Positions 14,092 through 18,190 of a stretch of DNA of 18,190 bases are shown here, piece after piece (within the stretch, counting starts at the first letter, position 1; every line of letters starts with the position of its first letter). Source of the stretch: an uncultured Collinsella sp. (GTDB lineage: Bacteria; Actinomycetota; Coriobacteriia; Coriobacteriales; Coriobacteriaceae); contig UQLC01000031.1 of NCBI GenBank assembly GCA_900541795.1, positions 1 through 18,190 of the forward strand, read 5' to 3'. The notes beneath the pieces were generated by a model. The model did no database searches. It was not told the DNA's origin and was given only the letters and a program-made list of their open reading frames with translations. Made by a program: the position numbers and the translations under genes.

Positions 14092-15270
14092 ATGACCGCA
14101 GGTCAAAACCGCATACCCGTGAATCTTGACTATGCCGCCTCGACGCCCATGCGCGCCGAGGCGCTCCTTGCGCAGCGCGAGTACGACGACAGCGAGCTTG
14201 CCGGCGTCAACCCCAACTCGCTGCATTCGCTCGGCCGCAAGGCCGCTGCGCGCCTAGAAATGGCGCGTCGCGAGATTGCCCGCAGCTTTGGCGCACGCGT
14301 CCGCCCGTCCGAGATCGTCCTGACCAACGGCGGCACCGAAGCCAACCAACTGGCGCTCCTCGGTCTTGCCGAGGGTGCACGTCAGCGCGACCGTAAGCGT
14401 AACCGCGTGATCGTATCTGCCATCGAGCACGATTCGATTCTGGACAACCTGCCGCTGCTGCGTGCCGCCGGGTTTAGCGTCGACCTGGTGCAGCCCTGCC
14501 GTGCGGGCTACATCGAACCCGCCGCACTGAGCGACTTGCTCAGCGACGACGTGGCGCTCGTGAGCATTATGGTCGCCAACAACGAGACCGGCGTGGTGCA
14601 GCCCATCCGCGAGCTTGCCGCGGCCGCACATGCTGCCGGCGCCCTGTTTCATACCGATGCCATCCAAGGCTACTTGCATATTCCGCTCGATGTCACCGAG
14701 CTGGGCGTCGATGCTATGACCGTTGCCGCGCACAAGATCGGCGGCCCCGTGGCATCCGGCGCACTCTACCTCAAGAACCGCACGCCGCTGCGTCCGCGCA
14801 TCTTTGGCGGTGGACAGGAAGCCGGACGTCGTGCCGGCACGCAGGACCTGCGCACGCAGTTGGCCTTTGCCGCTGCCGCCCGCACGTTGGCGCCCCGCGT
14901 GGCCCAGGAGCGTACGACGCTGCAAGCTCTTTCCGACAAGCTCTACGCCACGCTTACGGCTCATCCGCGTATTCATGCCACCATGGGCGACTACGCACAG
15001 GCCGATCGTCTGCCGGGCATGGTTTCCATCTACGTCGACGGCATGGACTCCGAGGAGCTCATCATCAAGCTCGACGCCGCCGGCTTTGAGGTATCGGCCG
15101 GTTCTGCCTGCTCGAGCGGCAGCATGGACCCCAGCCACGTTTTGAGCGCGATGGGCATCGGTCGCGAGCAGGCATTGGGAGCATTGCGCATTTCCTTTGA
15201 TGACCGCGTGAATCCGAGCGATCTGGACGAGTTCGCCCAAACGCTGCTCTCGATCGTGGGTACCGCATGA
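14092..15270 (+). CDS. Cysteine desulfurase, NifS/IscS family
   Basis: The enzyme removes sulfur from cysteine using pyridoxal phosphate, supplying persulfide for Fe-S clusters or tRNA thiolation. The 392-residue fold-type I protein has NLDYAASTPMR at the N terminus and TNGGTEANQLAL for cofactor binding. It also has AIEHDSI with the PLP-stacking His and AHKIGGP with Schiff-base K215. The persulfide Cys is C340 in SAGSACSSGS. The flexible SAGSAC loop is that of the IscS/NifS (class I) group rather than SufS. No scaffold (IscU/NifU) or thiI gene is nearby in the window. AGGAGG is 11 bases upstream. The stop overlaps the next start (ATGA). Confidence 0.93.
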   Translation: MTAGQNRIPVNLDYAASTPMRAEALLAQREYDDSELAGVNPNSLHSLGRKAAARLEMARREIARSFGARVRPSEIVLTNGGTEANQLALLGLAEGARQRDRKRNRVIVSAIEHDSILDNLPLLRAAGFSVDLVQPCRAGYIEPAALSDLLSDDVALVSIMVANNETGVVQPIRELAAAAHAAGALFHTDAIQGYLHIPLDVTELGVDAMTVAAHKIGGPVASGALYLKNRTPLRPRIFGGGQEAGRRAGTQDLRTQLAFAAAARTLAPRVAQERTTLQALSDKLYATLTAHPRIHATMGDYAQADRLPGMVSIYVDGMDSEELIIKLDAAGFEVSAGSACSSGSMDPSHVLSAMGIGREQALGALRISFDDRVNPSDLDEFAQTLLSIVGTA

Positions 15271-16076
15271 TCATCACCGAGCTTGAGCGCGCGCTGCTGG
15301 CACGCTATCCCAAGGCGGACGCCGAGGGCTGGGATCACGTTGGGCTATCAGTGGGAGATCCCGCTGCTGAGATCACCGGTGTTGCCTGCGCACTCGACGC
15401 GACCGAGGCCAACGTGCACCGTGCTCTCGGGGCCGGCGTCAACGTGCTGCTGACGCATCATCCTATCTACATCAAGGCACCCGAGGCCTTTTGTCCGGCG
15501 GATACCACACGCCCCCAATGCAGCGCGGCGCTCTACGAGGCAGCGCGTTGCGGCGTGAGCATTATCTCGCTCCACACCAACCTGGACCGCTCGCACGAAG
15601 CCCGCGTCTGCCTGAGCGAGCTGCTGGGTGCCGCACCAGTGAGCTCACTGGAACACGTGGACAACCCCGAAGCCACCGGCCTGGGCGCGCTTGCAACGCT
15701 CAACGACCCGTGCACGCTGCGCGATCTTGCCACCCGTGCTGCCACAGCCTTCGGCAGCGACCCGCGTGTGTGGGGCGAAGCCGAGCACGCATGCCGCACC
15801 GTCGCCATTTTGGGCGGCTCCCTGGGCGACTTTGGAGAGCTCGCCATCGCCGCGGGCGCGGACGTTGTCGTGACGGGCGAGGCGGGCTATCACGTGGCGC
15901 AAGACCTTGCCTTGCGCGGACTACCGGTGATCCTGCTCGGCCACGACCGCTCTGAGGAGCCGTTCGTTGATATATTGATGAACTCTGCAGTTGACGCCGG
16001 GGTCGACCCCCGTCATGCGATTAAAATACTGAACCCTTGCCAATGGTGGACTGTGACAAAAGGAGAGAACTTATGA
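15267..16076 (+). CDS. Nif3-like dinuclear metal-binding protein (DUF34)
   Basis: The 269-residue protein has the metal ligands of the NIF3/YbgI/YqfO family. These are THHPI with H64 and H65, HTNLD with H103 and D107, and a C-terminal GHDRSEEP segment with further His and Glu ligands. The family is conserved, but its reaction is not settled, and some members are annotated as GTP cyclohydrolase I type 2 on thin evidence. A four-base ATGA overlap joins it to the cysteine desulfurase gene. Another ATGA overlap joins it to the downstream coiled-coil gene, a pairing of DUF34 and zinc-ribbon genes that is common in Gram-positives. Confidence 0.92.
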   Translation: MIITELERALLARYPKADAEGWDHVGLSVGDPAAEITGVACALDATEANVHRALGAGVNVLLTHHPIYIKAPEAFCPADTTRPQCSAALYEAARCGVSIISLHTNLDRSHEARVCLSELLGAAPVSSLEHVDNPEATGLGALATLNDPCTLRDLATRAATAFGSDPRVWGEAEHACRTVAILGGSLGDFGELAIAAGADVVVTGEAGYHVAQDLALRGLPVILLGHDRSEEPFVDILMNSAVDAGVDPRHAIKILNPCQWWTVTKGENL

Positions 16077-16792
16077 GCGCCGGCGCTACGCTACTCAAGC
16101 TGCAACAGATCGATTTGGAGCTCGCCCGCAACAAGAGCGAACTTGCCAATATGCCGGAGCTCAAGGAGCTCGCTTCCAAGCGCAAGACCTATGTGAAGCT
16201 CAAGTCCGAGATGACCAAGCTCTACGCCCAGCGCAAGGATCTGGACATTGAGCTCGACGATCTCAACACCACCGAGATTCAGACCAACAACGCCATTGAG
16301 GCTGCCAAGAAGCGCCACGTCGACGGCTCCGACTACCGCGAGGTTCAGGACCTGGAGAATGAACTCGCCACCTTGGCCAAGCGTCTGGACAAGATTGAGC
16401 ACACCCGCAAGGATGTCGTCATCGCCCATAAGGAGGCGCTCGACCGCGAGGCCCGCGCGCAGGCAATCATCGCCAAGTTCGAGGAGGGTGTGAAGGCCGA
16501 TACCAAGGCCGCCCGCGCCAAGGCCGCCGACCTCCAGGCACAGATTGACGCCGCCACTAAGGAGCGCACCGCCCTTGCCGCCACGCTGCCGACCGACGTG
16601 CTCACCGACTACGAGCGCCTGCTCAAGCAGTTCCGCGGCCTGGCCGTCGAGACCATCCAGGGCAACATCCCCACGGTTTGCCACACCGCGCTGCAGGCAT
16701 CGTCCATGAGCGACCTCAACCACGACGGTAGCGAGATTACGCATTGCCCGTACTGCCACCGCCTCCTGGTGCTCCCGAGCAAGGAAGCTTAA
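16073..16792 (+). CDS. Coiled-coil/C4 zinc-ribbon family protein with incomplete ribbon
   Basis: The 239-residue protein is almost entirely a charged helical hairpin (about residues 5-185), followed by a short C-terminal ribbon. This is the layout of the DUF164/zf-RING_7 family found beside Nif3 genes. The second knuckle CPYC is intact near 223-226. The first knuckle, usually CxxC, reads IPTVCH, so only three ribbon cysteines remain; a nearby His could substitute. The role is unknown; nucleic acid binding is assumed for the family. I take ATG 16073, with AAAGGAGA seven bases upstream, overlapping the Nif3 stop by four bases. An upstream in-frame ATG at 16037 has no site. Confidence 0.88.
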   Translation: MSAGATLLKLQQIDLELARNKSELANMPELKELASKRKTYVKLKSEMTKLYAQRKDLDIELDDLNTTEIQTNNAIEAAKKRHVDGSDYREVQDLENELATLAKRLDKIEHTRKDVVIAHKEALDREARAQAIIAKFEEGVKADTKAARAKAADLQAQIDAATKERTALAATLPTDVLTDYERLLKQFRGLAVETIQGNIPTVCHTALQASSMSDLNHDGSEITHCPYCHRLLVLPSKEA

Positions 16793-16795
16793 ACG

Positions 16796-18007
16796 ATGGC
16801 GGCACCCAACAATTCAATGCAACTTGAGGAAAAAACGATCCTGCTGGGCATTACCGGCGGGATCGCCGCCTATAAGTCGTGCAACATCGTGCGCCTGCTG
16901 CAAAAGCGCGGTGCGCGCGTCAAGGTCGTTATGAGCGAGCATGCCACAGAGTTTGTGGGGCCGCTCACCTTCCGTGCGCTCACCAACGAGCCCGTCGCCG
17001 TGGGCCTGTTCGACGACCCCTTCGACCCCATCCACCACATTTCGCTTGCGCAGGAGCCCGATCTGGTGGTCGTGGCGCCCGCGACGGCCAATATCATCGC
17101 TAAGATGGCCAACGGCATCGCCGACGACCTCATCTCCACCACGCTGCTTGCCACGCCGCGGCCCATCGTGATTGCCCCCGCCATGAACAACGGCATGTGG
17201 AAGGCGCCGGCGACGCAGGCCAACATGGCCACGCTGCGCGAGCGCGGCGTCCATGTGGTGGGACCCGGCAGCGGCTACCTTGCCTGCGGTGACGTGGACA
17301 CGGGACGCATGAGCGAGCCTGAGGACATCGTCGAGACTGTCTGTGAGGTGCTCAACCCCGTGCCTCAGGACCTAGCAGGTAGGCGCATCGTGATTACCGC
17401 CGGCCCCACGCACGAGCCGATCGACCCGGTGCGATTCATTGGCAACCGCTCTTCGGGCAAGATGGGCATCGCCCTGGCGGGGGAGGCTGCTCGCCGCGGT
17501 GCTGCGGTCACGCTCGTGTTGGGACCGACATCGCTCGATGTGCCCCGCGGCGTGGAGTGCGTGCGCGTGCAGACCGCAGCAGAGATGCTCCAGACGGCCC
17601 TGAGCGCCTTCCAGGCGGCCGATGCGGCCATTTGCGCGGCCGCCGTCGCCGACTACACACCGGCAGCCCCTGCGGACCATAAACTCAAAAAGTCCAACGA
17701 GCGCTTGGATCACATCGAGCTTGTCGAAACGGTCGATATTTTGGCCGAGCTCTCGCGCCAGAAGGGCAAGCGATGCGTGATCGGATTTGCGGCCGAGACT
17801 GATAACGTTGTCGAGTACGCCGAGCGCAAATTGGCACGCAAGGGCTGCGATGCCATTATCGCCAACGATGTCTCGCGCGCCGATTCGGGCTTTGGAACGG
17901 ATACCGACAAGGCCTGGATTGTGACTACAACGGGCACGCAAGAACTTCCCGTGCTAACAAAACCCCAGCTCGCAGATACAATTTTGGACTTGCTTCAAAA
18001 TTTATAA
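16796..18007 (+). CDS. coaBC: Bifunctional phosphopantothenoylcysteine decarboxylase/synthetase
   Basis: CoaBC carries out two steps of coenzyme A synthesis: CoaB joins 4'-phosphopantothenate to cysteine using CTP, then CoaC decarboxylates the product with FMN. The 403-residue protein has the CoaC domain first. It includes GITGGIAAYK at 18-27, H81 in PIHHISLA as active-site His, PAMNNGMW around 128-135, and C164 in GYLACGD. The CoaB domain follows with ITAGPTHEPIDPVR, NRSSGKMG, AAVADY, KLKKSNE and NDVS motifs. The start at 16796 is four bases after the previous gene, with AAGGAAG upstream. No terminator follows before the tRNA-Pro promoter. Confidence 0.97.
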   Translation: MAAPNNSMQLEEKTILLGITGGIAAYKSCNIVRLLQKRGARVKVVMSEHATEFVGPLTFRALTNEPVAVGLFDDPFDPIHHISLAQEPDLVVVAPATANIIAKMANGIADDLISTTLLATPRPIVIAPAMNNGMWKAPATQANMATLRERGVHVVGPGSGYLACGDVDTGRMSEPEDIVETVCEVLNPVPQDLAGRRIVITAGPTHEPIDPVRFIGNRSSGKMGIALAGEAARRGAAVTLVLGPTSLDVPRGVECVRVQTAAEMLQTALSAFQAADAAICAAAVADYTPAAPADHKLKKSNERLDHIELVETVDILAELSRQKGKRCVIGFAAETDNVVEYAERKLARKGCDAIIANDVSRADSGFGTDTDKAWIVTTTGTQELPVLTKPQLADTILDLLQNL

Positions 18008-18015
18008 AAAAGTTC

Positions 18016-18048
18016 TTGCACAAGTCTAAAGTTTCGGGTTAATATACT
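18016..18048 (+). promoter_or_regulatory. Probable promoter of tRNA-Pro
   Basis: An AT-rich stretch right after coaBC holds a TTGCAC -35 box at 18016-18021. Two -10 candidates follow: TAATAT at 18040-18045 with an 18-base spacer, and the better matching TATACT at 18043-18048 with a 21-base spacer. Transcription would start about 30-40 bases upstream of the tRNA. A six-pair hairpin (TGTTGC 18052-18057 with GCAACA 18071-18076) lies in that leader. Confidence 0.6.
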
Positions 18049-18087
18049 CCCTGTTGCGAGCGAGAGCAGAGCAACAAACAAAAGCTT

Positions 18088-18164
<77 letters not shown>

Positions 18165-18190
18165 GAAGTTTGCAGGTCAGGCACCTAGTG

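Overview
The window is a high-GC, tightly packed stretch of bacterial chromosome with every protein gene on the + strand. GC-rich codon use, Gram-positive style neighbourhoods (S2P-scpA-scpB-rluB; cmk-plsC-ispH-radical SAM/DUF512-der-plsY-gpsA) and strong AAAGGAGG-type ribosome binding sites suggest an actinobacterium. My best guess is a Coriobacteriia member such as Collinsella or Olsenella. That placement is inference, because no rRNA or marker comparison could be run.

Region 1 (1-923) holds no protein gene that I can support. It carries a tRNA with a CAU anticodon (211-286) and its terminator, then a GC-rich, repeat-dense gap, then tRNA-Ala(GGC) (776-848) with a clear sigma-70 type promoter and a terminator. 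The gap contains a perfect 35-bp inverted repeat (404-438/541-575) enclosing a bidirectional terminator-like hairpin, followed by two strong GC palindromes (603-648). A direct repeat of about 60 bp (53-112 and 889-948, 58 of 60 bases identical) duplicates the start of the following ABC-F gene and brackets the whole tRNA/repeat region. This is the least explained part of the window.

Region 2 (924-6523) begins with an ABC-F translation factor and a small unrecognised membrane protein. It continues with a site-2 protease family protein, the condensin partners ScpA and ScpB, and an RluB-type pseudouridine synthase.

Region 3 (6592-13395) runs cytidylate kinase, a PlsC-like acyltransferase with an unusual HX4E motif, IspH, a PDZ/radical SAM/DUF512 protein, the ribosome assembly GTPase Der, PlsY and GpsA. 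GpsA makes glycerol-3-phosphate, PlsY acylates it, and the PlsC-like protein could add the second acyl chain, so most of phosphatidate synthesis is encoded here.

Region 4 (13414-18007) has ribulose-phosphate epimerase, a NifS/IscS-like cysteine desulfurase, a Nif3/DUF34 protein, a coiled-coil/zinc-ribbon protein with an incomplete ribbon, and CoaBC. A tRNA-Pro(GGG) with its own promoter closes the window. Most gene gaps are under 20 nt, and several genes overlap by 4-14 nt, so transcription in long units with translational coupling is likely. The largest gaps inside the series are 84 nt before scpA and 68 nt before cmk.
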